From: Pseudomonadota bacterium
GTDB lineage: Bacteria; Pseudomonadota; Alphaproteobacteria; Rhizobiales; Segnochrobactraceae
Assembly (NCBI GenBank): GCA_023442215.1
Contig: JAEZMP010000014.1
Location: forward strand, 1 to 5,187
DNA: 5,187 nucleotides
Reading direction: 5' to 3'
Each line of letters opens with the position of its first letter. Within the stretch, counting starts at the first letter, position 1. Positions 1-5,187 of this stretch are shown piece after piece. The translations under genes and the position numbers were made by a program. Below the pieces are notes generated by a model. The model was not told the DNA's origin, did no database searches, and worked only from the letters and a program-made list of their open reading frames with translations.

Positions 1-956
1 CCGTAGCTCTTGAACACCCGCTCGAAGGTGACGATCGGCCCGTCCGAGGTGCGCTCGCGCCTGTCGGTCTTCGCGAGAAAGCCGCTGGAGGCGGGCGCGA
101 TCGGGCGGATCGGCACGAGCCGCTCGCCCGGCGCCATCTCGAAGCGGGGCACGGCGCGGAGCAGCGCCTTCAGATAGTCGTGCTGCGGCGCCCGGAAGAT
201 CTCGTCCACCGGCCCCGATTCCATGACGCGGCCGTGATAGACCACGACCACGTCGTGGGCGACGTTCGCCACCACGCCGAAATCGTGGGTGATCATCAGC
301 ACGGACATCGCCAGCTCGCGCTGCAGGTCGCGGATGAGCTTCAGGATTTCGGCCTGGATGGTCACGTCGAGCGCGGTGGTCGGCTCGTCGGCGATCAGCA
401 GCGCCGGCCGGCAGACCAGCGCCATCGCGATCACCGCGCGCTGGCGAAGACCGCCGGAAAGCTGGAAGGGATAGGACGCGAGCGCCCGGTCGGGATCGGG
501 AAACTGCACCAGGCGCAGCATCTCGCGGGTGATCTCGCGGGCCTCGGCCCGGCTGCAGCCGCGATGCAGCTGCGCCGCCTCGCCGATCTGGTCGCCGACG
601 GTGTGGAGCGGCGACAGCGACGTCATCGGCTCCTGGAACACGATGGCGATGCGATTGCCGCGGATAGCGCGCATCTCGCGGCCCGCGGGCTCCAGCGCGG
701 CGATGTCGGTCTGCCGGCCGCCTTCGTCGGGATCGTTGAACAGGATGCGGCCGGACGTGATCCTGGCCTTCTTCGGCAACAGCCCCATGATCGCCTGGGA
801 GATCACGGTCTTGCCGGAGCCGGACTCGCCGACCAGGGCAACGGTGCGTCCGGCCGGAACCGACAGGGAAACCCCGTCCACCGCGCGGACCAGACCCTCG
901 TCGCCGCGGAAATCGACTGTGAGGCCCTCGATCGTCAGGACATCCACGAACGCCAT
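1..956 (-). CDS. Peptide-type ABC transporter, fused double ATP-binding subunit (3' end off window)
   Basis: This is an ATPase subunit of an importer of the di/oligopeptide class, which binds the cytosolic face of two permeases and powers uptake by ATP hydrolysis. 318 full codons are visible. Residues 43-50 are the Walker A (GESGSGKT), the Q-loop is FQEP at 107-110, the signature is LSGG at 166-169, the Walker B is LLIADEP at 186-192, the D-loop follows in TTALDV, and the H-loop histidine is in MITHD at 221-225. The oligopeptide-specific tail (APQHDYLKALLRAVP) lies at 256-270. After a linker, residues 309-318 (VTFERVFKSY) look like the first strand of a second nucleotide-binding domain, so the protein is probably a tandem ATPase of about 540-620 residues like YejF or GsiA. 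All catalytic motifs of domain 1 are intact. The start is uncertain. ATG 956 best matches where the family begins, but AGGGG abuts it with no spacing. In-frame ATGs at 1013 (weak GGG 5 nt upstream) and 1028 would add 19 or 24 residues. No permease or binding-protein gene lies upstream; partners, if linked, must be downstream beyond the left edge. The substrate cannot be assigned. Confidence 0.94.
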   Translation of the reverse strand, partial: MAFVDVLTIEGLTVDFRGDEGLVRAVDGVSLSVPAGRTVALVGESGSGKTVISQAIMGLLPKKARITSGRILFNDPDEGGRQTDIAALEPAGREMRAIRGNRIAIVFQEPMTSLSPLHTVGDQIGEAAQLHRGCSRAEAREITREMLRLVQFPDPDRALASYPFQLSGGLRQRAVIAMALVCRPALLIADEPTTALDVTIQAEILKLIRDLQRELAMSVLMITHDFGVVANVAHDVVVVYHGRVMESGPVDEIFRAPQHDYLKALLRAVPRFEMAPGERLVPIRPIAPASSGFLAKTDRRERTSDGPIVTFERVFKSY

Positions 957-1213
957 CCCCTGAAGCCGGGGGCTGGCCACCGGGGGCTCGCCGCTCCCCG
1001 CACCGCCCCTCATGCCGACCCGGTCCATCCGTTGACAGACCGTTCAAGACTATGACCGCACGGCGCCGTTAAGGAAACAGGGGGGCAGGACGAATTTCGC
1101 TGTCCGTCCGGCGATTTCTGGTGGCATCCGCGCCTTGCGTCCGAAAGCCGCTGGAGCGCTTTGCGGTCGAACGGGATCGACCGGCAGGGGCTGGCCGCCC
1201 CGCCAACGCAGGG
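957..1213. other. Intergenic gap between cyclase stop and ABC ATPase start
   Basis: I see no gene in these 257 bases. The minus-strand frame of the ATPase stays open back to a TGA at 1046-1044, so part of 957-1028 may be coding if an upstream ATG is used. The gap must hold the leader of the ATPase gene and the 3' end of the cyclase transcript. It contains a GC hairpin near the cyclase stop (1183-1204) and a perfect 10-bp palindrome ACGGCGCCGT at 1060-1069. On the minus strand, TTTCCT and CATAGT lie 17 bp apart around that palindrome. They resemble a promoter only weakly, so I do not call one. Confidence 0.6.
1183..1204 (-). terminator. Weak hairpin after the cyclase gene, possible terminator
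   Basis: About 10 bases past the cyclase stop codon the minus strand can fold into GGC-GGGGC, loop GGCCA, GCCCC-(T)-GCC. That is eight GC pairs with a single-base bulge. No T-tract follows, so it is not a standard intrinsic terminator. It could instead protect a 3' end or be a chance fold in GC-rich DNA. Confidence 0.2.
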
Positions 1214-3145
1214 TCACGGCGCCGCGTGGGGCAGAATGCGGTAGACGGTCAGCGCGCCGGAGCGGCCCCTCAGCGCGGTCGCGCCGATCGCCGCGCAGCG
1301 AATGCCGGGATCGGCGAGGTGGACGACGTCGCCGCTCGCCAGCACCACGGCATCCTGCGCATCGGCGTCGGTGAGCGTCTTGCCGAACGCCTCGAGCCGG
1401 GAGGCGACGTTCACCGTGTCGCCGATGGTGGTGTAGTTGACGCGCTGGGTCGCGCCGAGATTGCCGATGATCACCGGGCCGACGTGAAGCCCGACGCGGA
1501 CGCGCAGCACCAGGGCGCCTTCGGCGCGCGCCTGCGCCGCGCTTTCCTCCACCGCGCGGGCGATGGCGACGGCGGCGCGGGCGGCACGCGCGGCGTTCTC
1601 CGCGGGCGAGCCTTCGGCCCAGACCGCCATCATGCCGTCGCCGAGGAACTTGTCGACGGTGCCGTTCTCCGCTTCGACGCAGGCGACCAGAACGCTGAAA
1701 TGGCGGTTCAGCAGCAGCGACACGTCCTCGGGGCTGAGTTCCTCGGAAAGCGTGGTGAAGCCGGAGAGATCGGTGAACATGATCGCCGCGATGCGCCGCT
1801 CGGGCCGCGTCGCGGCGGCGAAGCCGAACCGCATCAGCCGGCGGACGAGGCCGCTCGGCACATAGCGCGAGAAGGCCCGGACGGCCTCGAGCATGTTGTT
1901 GAAGGCGCGCGCGCCGCTGTCGAACTCGGCGATGCGGCTCGACGGCACCTCGCAGGCGGCATCGAGATCGAGCGCGGCGATGCGGTCCGCCTCGGTGCGA
2001 AGCTGGCCGATCGACCGCGCGATCCGCCGGGCGATCCAGAGCGCGAGCGCGATGGCGATGATGATCATCACGATGCCGGCGATGACGGAGCCGTAAAGGC
2101 CGCGCAACTGGTCGAGCGTGTCGGCCGACGGCATGTAGGCCCCGACCGTCCACGGCTTGTTGCCGAACCTGTTCAGCTGGCGGGTGATGACGATGTAGGA
2201 CTCGTCGCCGACCTCCACCTGATCGATGTTGAGGTCGCCGACCATGCGAGCGAGCGGCCCGACCCGGTTCTCGTCCTCGTAGGCGACGAGCACAGGGTCG
2301 CCGAGATCGGCCGGCGTGACCCAGCCGTGGTTGCGGTTGATGGCCTCGGAAAGCTTCAGCGCCGCACCGCGGGAATGGGCGAACACCTGGCCCTTGGAAT
2401 CGAGCAGAAAGGCCGTGACGCGCGTGCCCTGCCCCAGTTCGGCGACGACATGACTGATGGCCTCCGCGGTGACCGCCACGACGACATAGCCCCCCCGCTG
2501 CCCGTCGCGGTCGAGGGGGGCGGCCACGCTGGCGACGAGGTTGCCCGCGGTGAACCGCAGCGGCTCCCACACCGCGGGCGCGCGCGGCGGGATCGCGGCG
2601 AGCACCTTGCGGTCGCCTTCGCTGAGCTGCTCAACGGAGCCCTCGGCGAGCTTCTCGATCTCGCCGCCGCTGGAACGGTAGAATCCGACGACCTGAAAAT
2701 TCCGGTCGTAGATGACCGCGCCGCCCACGGAGGCGTTGCCGACGATCGCGCCTTCCAGCAGCGCCAGCATCTGCCGGTCGTCCTGCCGGTCCGTCTCGAA
2801 CGCGCTGGCGGCGTAAAGCGCGGCAATGTCGTTGGCGGCGAGTTCCGCCGGGGCGAGCTGGTCGGAAATGCGGCTCGACAGCAGGTCCATCACCAGGATC
2901 GCCTTGTCCCGGAGCAGACTGTACGTGTTGTTGTAGTTGCTGGTGACTGCGATCGACAGCACGATCACGAGCGATACGAACAGCAGAAGCCCGTAGCCGC
3001 CGCCCAGGACCCAGCCGAGCGGAACGGTCCAGCGCGCGGAACGGTCGTCGCTCGCTCCCGTGCCGGTGCGCGCGGGGCCACCTTCGCTGCCGGTCGGCAC
3101 GACGGGGGACGCTGGCGGCGGCACCGTGGACGTTTCGCGCTTCAT
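1214..3145 (-). CDS. Membrane receptor-type class III adenylate cyclase (Cache-HAMP-cyclase)
   Basis: This 643-residue protein likely makes cAMP from ATP at the inner membrane under control of a periplasmic signal. A Pro/Gly/Thr-rich cytosolic tail (1-40) precedes TM1 (about 41-67). Residues 70-350 form a periplasmic sensor that reads as double Cache: GGAVIYDRNFQVVGFYRS at 141-158, then GGYVVVAVTAEAI and TAFLLDSKGQVFAHS at 218-258. TM2 is at about 353-371. A HAMP-like linker (372-425) and RYVPSGLVRRLM (427-438) lead to the catalytic domain (about 452-637). Both metal aspartates are present: D459 in FTDLSGFT and D503 in KFLGDGMMAVW. K499 and T572 occupy the purine-recognition positions, a Lys/Thr pair expected for ATP rather than GTP. 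N579 and R583 in NVASR are the transition-state residues. One chain therefore carries every catalytic residue and should work as a homodimer. The start ATG is supported by AAAGG (3155-3151), 5 nt upstream. The EamA gene ends 114 bp upstream on the same strand, so co-transcription is possible. The ligand is unknown. Class assignment is firm; adenylate over guanylate specificity is inferred. Confidence 0.95.
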   Translation of the reverse strand: MKRETSTVPPPASPVVPTGSEGGPARTGTGASDDRSARWTVPLGWVLGGGYGLLLFVSLVIVLSIAVTSNYNNTYSLLRDKAILVMDLLSSRISDQLAPAELAANDIAALYAASAFETDRQDDRQMLALLEGAIVGNASVGGAVIYDRNFQVVGFYRSSGGEIEKLAEGSVEQLSEGDRKVLAAIPPRAPAVWEPLRFTAGNLVASVAAPLDRDGQRGGYVVVAVTAEAISHVVAELGQGTRVTAFLLDSKGQVFAHSRGAALKLSEAINRNHGWVTPADLGDPVLVAYEDENRVGPLARMVGDLNIDQVEVGDESYIVITRQLNRFGNKPWTVGAYMPSADTLDQLRGLYGSVIAGIVMIIIAIALALWIARRIARSIGQLRTEADRIAALDLDAACEVPSSRIAEFDSGARAFNNMLEAVRAFSRYVPSGLVRRLMRFGFAAATRPERRIAAIMFTDLSGFTTLSEELSPEDVSLLLNRHFSVLVACVEAENGTVDKFLGDGMMAVWAEGSPAENAARAARAAVAIARAVEESAAQARAEGALVLRVRVGLHVGPVIIGNLGATQRVNYTTIGDTVNVASRLEAFGKTLTDADAQDAVVLASGDVVHLADPGIRCAAIGATALRGRSGALTVYRILPHAAP

Positions 3146-3150
3146 GCGGG

Positions 3151-3155
3151 CCTTT
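3151..3155 (-). promoter_or_regulatory. Ribosome binding site of the cyclase gene
   Basis: AAAGG on the minus strand, 5 nt before the ATG at 3145, is the only Shine-Dalgarno-like stretch near this start. It supports beginning the cyclase there, so that the Pro/Gly-rich tail is translated. A TTAAGTAAGG stretch 24-33 nt upstream (3178-3169) is the most AT-rich part of the leader but has no convincing -35 partner. Confidence 0.55.
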
Positions 3156-3220
3156 GTCTCGACGCTGGGCCCCTTACTTAACCCGGATCGGCGGCGCCCG
3201 CCATGGAGGCCATTGCCGCC

Positions 3221-3241
3221 GCCGGGTCCGCCCCGCCCGGC
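3221..3241 (-). terminator. GC hairpin after the EamA transporter gene, weak terminator candidate
   Basis: The minus strand reads GCCGGG, a 9-nt loop, then CCCGGC, starting 18 nt after the transporter stop codon. It is a perfect 6-bp stem without a following T-run. It may partly attenuate read-through into the cyclase gene, but the base composition makes chance stems common. Confidence 0.2.
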
Positions 3242-3259
3242 ATCTCGCGTCTTCCGCCG

Positions 3260-4201
3260 TCACCCGTCCCTCGCGGCGCGGGAGGCGAAGCGCCGCCAGA
3301 TGCGACCGTCGATCGCTGCGAGGCCGGCGCCGATCAGCGCCATGCCGGCGAGATGTTCCGGCCTGAGGCGTTCTCCGAGGAAGGCCACGCCCAGCAGGAT
3401 CGCGCTGACGGGGACGAGGAACGTCACCAGCACGATGTTGGTCGCGCCCGCGGTCGAGAGAATGCGAAAGAACAGCACGTAGGCGAAGGCCGTCGATACC
3501 GCCGCCAGCGCCACGAGGGCCGCGATCGCCGCCATGCTCGGCATCGTCAGCGTCCACGGCCGGTCGACGAAGAGCATGACCGGGATCAGCATGGTGCTCG
3601 ACGCGATCACCTGTCCCGCCGCGGTCGTCATCGGCGTGACGCCCATCGCCCGGAACCGCCGCCCGAAGATGCCCGCGAAGGCGTAGGAGACCGCCGCTCC
3701 GAGGCAAGCGAGCTGGGCCGCCAGATTGCCGCCGAGCGCGCGGAAGGCATCGGGACCGATCATCACGGCGACACCCGCGAAGCCGATGAGCACGCCCGCC
3801 AGCCGTCCTCCGCTCAGCTTCTCGTCGGTCGTCAGGAAATGCGCGAACACCACCGTGAACAGCGGCGTCGATGCGTTCAGGATCGAGGCGACGCCCGAGG
3901 CGATGAACTGCTGCCCCCAGACGATCAGCAGAAAGGGAACCGCGTTGTTGAGAAATCCCATACCGAAGAAGGCGGCCCAGACGCGCCCGCTCGTCGGCAG
4001 CCGCTCACCACGGAGCTTAAGGATCGCCGTGAGGATGACGGCCGCGAGTGCCACCCGCGACACCACCACCGTGAACACCGGCAACTCCTGCACGGCGACC
4101 CGGTTGAAGAAGAACGAGCCACCCCACACCACGGAGAGGATGAGCAGCATCCCCCATTCGAGCGGCGTCATGGTGCGGCGGGGCGGTGCGTGACCGGGCA
4201 T
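3260..4201 (-). CDS. EamA/DMT-family inner-membrane transporter
   Basis: From the chosen start this is a 313-residue, highly hydrophobic protein with about ten transmembrane helices, the normal size for the drug/metabolite transporter superfamily. It contains two EamA repeats. Repeat 1 begins with the typical WGGSFFFNRVAV (26-37), continues through FLNNAVPFLLIVWGQQFIAS (83-102), and ends with ILNASTPLFTVVFAHFL (107-123) and a GVLIGFAGVAVMIG helix. Repeat 2 runs from about 160 and ends with LVPVSAILLGVAFLGERL (262-279), a strong family signature, followed by a last helix and a short basic tail (RIWRRFASRAARDG). Family members export amino acids, metabolites or drugs; the substrate here cannot be read from sequence. 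The frame is open upstream to an ATG at 4363, but the extra 54 residues are Arg/Pro-rich and unlike the family. ATG 4201 is preferred because GGAA (4213-4210) sits 8 nt before it. ATG 4171 is possible but has no ribosome-binding signal. The gene is divergent from pepN and upstream of the cyclase. Confidence 0.93.
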   Translation of the reverse strand: MPGHAPPRRTMTPLEWGMLLILSVVWGGSFFFNRVAVQELPVFTVVVSRVALAAVILTAILKLRGERLPTSGRVWAAFFGMGFLNNAVPFLLIVWGQQFIASGVASILNASTPLFTVVFAHFLTTDEKLSGGRLAGVLIGFAGVAVMIGPDAFRALGGNLAAQLACLGAAVSYAFAGIFGRRFRAMGVTPMTTAAGQVIASSTMLIPVMLFVDRPWTLTMPSMAAIAALVALAAVSTAFAYVLFFRILSTAGATNIVLVTFLVPVSAILLGVAFLGERLRPEHLAGMALIGAGLAAIDGRIWRRFASRAARDG

Positions 4202-4389
4202 TGCACGGGTTCCAGTCGAGAATCGGATGAACTCAGACCGGACATGCCACGAAGCCGGCTGCGCCGCGACCCGGTTTCGGACCGGAGGCTTGCGCGAGAA
4301 CCGCGCCCCCGGGTCCCATTGGGCATCCCCCCGGCTTCCGGGCGGCCTTCCGGGACGTCGCAAGACGCGCGGCGATGCGGGCGACGCTC

Positions 4390-4418
4390 TGGTGCCGGAC
4401 GCCGCAAGCGCCTAAAAC
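4390..4418 (+). promoter_or_regulatory. pepN: Possible pepN promoter
   Basis: TAAAAC at 4413-4418 is the only AT-rich hexamer near pepN and could act as a -10 box. TGGTGC at 4390-4395, 17 bp upstream, is a poor -35 match. If used, transcription would begin near 4425, just before the hairpin block, giving a leader of about 70 nt. This is a position-based guess. Confidence 0.22.
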
Positions 4419-4428
4419 CGGCCGATCC

Positions 4429-4445
4429 GCGGCCGTCACGGCCGC
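4429..4445 (+). repeat. Inverted repeat H1 in the pepN leader
   Basis: GCGGCCGT, C, ACGGCCGC is a perfect 8+1+8 palindrome. As RNA it would be a 7-bp stem with a UCA triloop. Its right arm is also the left arm of H2, so the two cannot form together. Confidence 0.6.
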
Positions 4446-4469
4446 CTTGCAGCCACCGGCGGCCGTGAC
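4435..4469 (+). repeat. Inverted repeat H2 in the pepN leader, 12-bp perfect stem
   Basis: GTCACGGCCGCC (4435-4446) is exactly complementary to GGCGGCCGTGAC (4458-4469), with an 11-nt spacer TTGCAGCCACC. The stem is the longest perfect inverted repeat I noticed in the window. It ends 13 nt before the pepN ribosome-binding sequence and 24 nt before the start codon. No T-run follows, so it does not look like an intrinsic terminator. Confidence 0.65.
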
Positions 4470-4478
4470 CGGCCGTCG
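4457..4478 (+). repeat. Inverted repeat H3 next to the pepN ribosome-binding site
   Basis: CGGCGGCCG, loop TGAC, CGGCCGTCG gives a nine-pair stem with one G-U wobble, closing 4 nt before the AAGGGAAG sequence. It is compatible with H1 but shares its left arm with the right arm of H2, so H1+H3 and H2 are alternative folds. Confidence 0.5.
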
Positions 4479-4482
4479 CCAC

Positions 4483-4490
4483 AAGGGAAG
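4483..4490 (+). promoter_or_regulatory. pepN: Ribosome binding site of pepN
   Basis: AAGGGAAG precedes the tandem start codons ATGATG. AAGG is 7 nt from the first ATG (4494) and 10 nt from the second (4497), which favours 4494 slightly. The two choices differ by a single methionine. Confidence 0.65.
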
Positions 4491-4493
4491 CCC

Positions 4494-5187
4494 ATGATGT
4501 CGCGACATGCCGGACAGGCCGTTCGCCTCGCCGACTACCAGCCGACGCTCTACGCGATCGAAACCGTCGACCTGGACTTCCTGCTCGCGCCGCATGCGAC
4601 CCGCGTCACGGCGCGGCTCGCCGTCGTCCCGCGCGACGGCACGCCCGCCGGCGCCCCGCTCGTCCTCGACGGCGACAGCCTGACCCTCGTCTCGCTTTCC
4701 CTCGATGGCCGGCCGCTGGCCGCCGAGGCCTTCGCCGCAACGCCCGACGGATTGACCATCGCCGCGCCGCCGGCCCGCCCCTTCACGCTGGAAATCGTCA
4801 CCGAGATCGATCCGGAAGCCAATCTGGCGCTGAGCGGGCTCTATCGCAGCCGCGGCACCTACTGCACCCAGTGCGAGGCCGAAGGCTTCCGCCGCATCAC
4901 CTATTTCCTCGACCGCCCGGACGTGCTGTCGATCTACACCACCCGCATCGAGGCGCCGGTGGCCGAGGCGCCGATCCTGCTCGCCAACGGCAACCAGATC
5001 GTTTCCGGAACCTCGGCGGACGGCACCCGCCATTTCGCCGTCTGGCACGATCCCTACCCGAAGCCGAGCTACCTGTTCGCCATGGTGGCGGGCGATCTCG
5101 GACTCGTGCGCGACGACTTCGTCACCGCCTCCGGCCGCGAGGTCGACCTGCGCATCTATGTCGAGCACGGCAACGAGGACCGCGCGA
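4494..5187 (+). CDS. pepN: Aminopeptidase N, M1 family (3' end off window)
   Basis: This is the N-terminal part of the cytosolic zinc aminopeptidase that removes amino acids from the N-termini of peptides late in protein turnover and peptide use. 231 codons are visible out of roughly 880 expected. RLADYQPTLYAIETVDLDF (11-29) matches the opening beta domain of bacterial PepN. The stretch 119-144, with SRGTYCTQCEAEGFRRITYF and DRPD, is a hallmark of the family; the glutamate in QCEAEG (E128) corresponds to the residue that binds the substrate's free amino group in E. coli PepN (E121). PKPSYLFAMVAGDLG (189-203) and SGREVDLRIYVEHGN (213-227) also match closely. The GAMEN and HEXXH zinc motifs should lie beyond the right edge, so intactness cannot be judged. 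There is no signal peptide, in keeping with a cytosolic enzyme. The start is well supported by AAGGGAAG. The gene is divergent from the EamA transporter and preceded by a strongly structured leader. Confidence 0.97.
   Translation, partial: MMSRHAGQAVRLADYQPTLYAIETVDLDFLLAPHATRVTARLAVVPRDGTPAGAPLVLDGDSLTLVSLSLDGRPLAAEAFAATPDGLTIAAPPARPFTLEIVTEIDPEANLALSGLYRSRGTYCTQCEAEGFRRITYFLDRPDVLSIYTTRIEAPVAEAPILLANGNQIVSGTSADGTRHFAVWHDPYPKPSYLFAMVAGDLGLVRDDFVTASGREVDLRIYVEHGNEDRA

Larger units (their letters stand above)
4419..4475. repeat. Cluster of five CGGCCG palindromes upstream of pepN
   Basis: CGGCCG occurs at 4419, 4430, 4439, 4460 and 4470. The offsets from the first copy are 0, 11, 20, 41 and 51, close to whole helical turns of DNA, so all copies would lie on roughly the same face. 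The extended contexts are alike (GCGGCCGTCAC and GCGGCCGTGAC). The cluster could be a set of protein-binding sites or only the seed of the RNA stems listed below. Confidence 0.5.
4202..4493. other. Divergent control region between EamA gene and pepN
   Basis: These 292 bases separate two genes that point away from each other, so both promoters should be here. No coding signal is convincing. The transporter-proximal half holds a small inverted repeat, CCGGT-TTCGG-ACCGG (4271-4285), and a tandem CTTCCGGG (4335-4342 and 4347-4354). The pepN-proximal end has the single TAAAA stretch and the CGGCCG-rich hairpin block described separately. I find no good promoter for the transporter. Confidence 0.7.

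Noticed and set aside
180..1055. A 291-codon plus-strand open frame opposite the ABC ATPase
   Set aside because: His/Asp/Gly/Arg-rich shadow; the minus strand holds every ABC ATPase motif in order.
957..1213. A small RNA or small protein in the cyclase-ATPase gap
   Set aside because: No ribosome-binding site plus short frame pair, no terminator with T-run and no convincing promoter were found.
1050..2570. A 506-codon minus-strand open frame overlapping the cyclase in another frame
   Set aside because: It is very Arg/Gly-rich and low-complexity and follows the cyclase codons out of frame, as expected from high third-position GC.
1121..3181. A 686-codon open frame on the plus strand across the cyclase gene
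   Set aside because: It is the antisense shadow of the cyclase: Arg/Asp/Gly/Ala-rich with no recognisable domain, while the opposite strand has a complete, motif-rich protein.
4202..4363. A 54-residue N-terminal extension of the EamA transporter from ATG 4363
   Set aside because: The added residues are Arg/Pro-rich and unlike the family, which starts just before the first helix; ATG 4201 has a plausible ribosome-binding sequence.
3203..4468. A 421-codon plus-strand open frame opposite the EamA transporter
   Set aside because: Composition is Arg/His/Asp/Glu-rich without domains; the minus strand encodes a clear ten-helix transporter.
4429..4478. The pepN upstream hairpins as an intrinsic terminator
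   Set aside because: No T-run follows any stem, and no plus-strand gene ends upstream that would need terminating.
4233..5168. A 311-codon minus-strand open frame opposite pepN
   Set aside because: It is antisense to a PepN with strong family motifs and has no motif of its own.

Overview
The window is GC-rich throughout and carries four protein-coding genes. Two are complete and two run off the edges. GC content, dense overlapping long shadow frames, a membrane-bound class III cyclase with the ...RYVPSGLVRRLM... linker, an E. coli-type PepN and a fused di/oligopeptide ABC ATPase together suggest an alphaproteobacterium, probably of the Rhizobiales/Hyphomicrobiales. The order-level placement is inferred from family resemblance, not proven.

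Layout from left to right: (1) 1-956, minus strand: N-terminal half of a fused double-ATPase of a peptide/opine/nickel-type ABC importer (YejF/GsiA-like). It has one complete nucleotide-binding domain and the first residues of the second. (2) 957-1213: an intergenic gap with a weak hairpin and a short palindrome. (3) 1214-3145, minus strand: a complete receptor-type adenylate cyclase, laid out as N-terminal cytosolic tail, TM1, periplasmic double-Cache-like sensor, TM2, HAMP-like linker and class III catalytic domain. (4) 3260-4201, minus strand: a complete ten-helix EamA/DMT-family transporter, 114 bp upstream of the cyclase and in the same direction. (5) 4202-4493: a divergent control region. 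Its pepN-proximal end is packed with CGGCCG palindromes that form overlapping, mutually exclusive hairpins. (6) 4494 to the right edge, plus strand: the first 231 codons of pepN, aminopeptidase N.

No shared pathway is evident. The EamA gene and the cyclase may be co-transcribed. The ABC ATPase and PepN could both contribute to peptide use (uptake, then hydrolysis), but they are divergent and separated by two unrelated genes, so this is only a loose thematic link. I found no RNA genes, mobile elements, CRISPR arrays, phage genes or pseudogenes. The most unusual non-coding signal is the structured leader of pepN (4419-4478). The most informative gene is the Cache-cyclase, whose active site looks complete and whose ligand is unknown.
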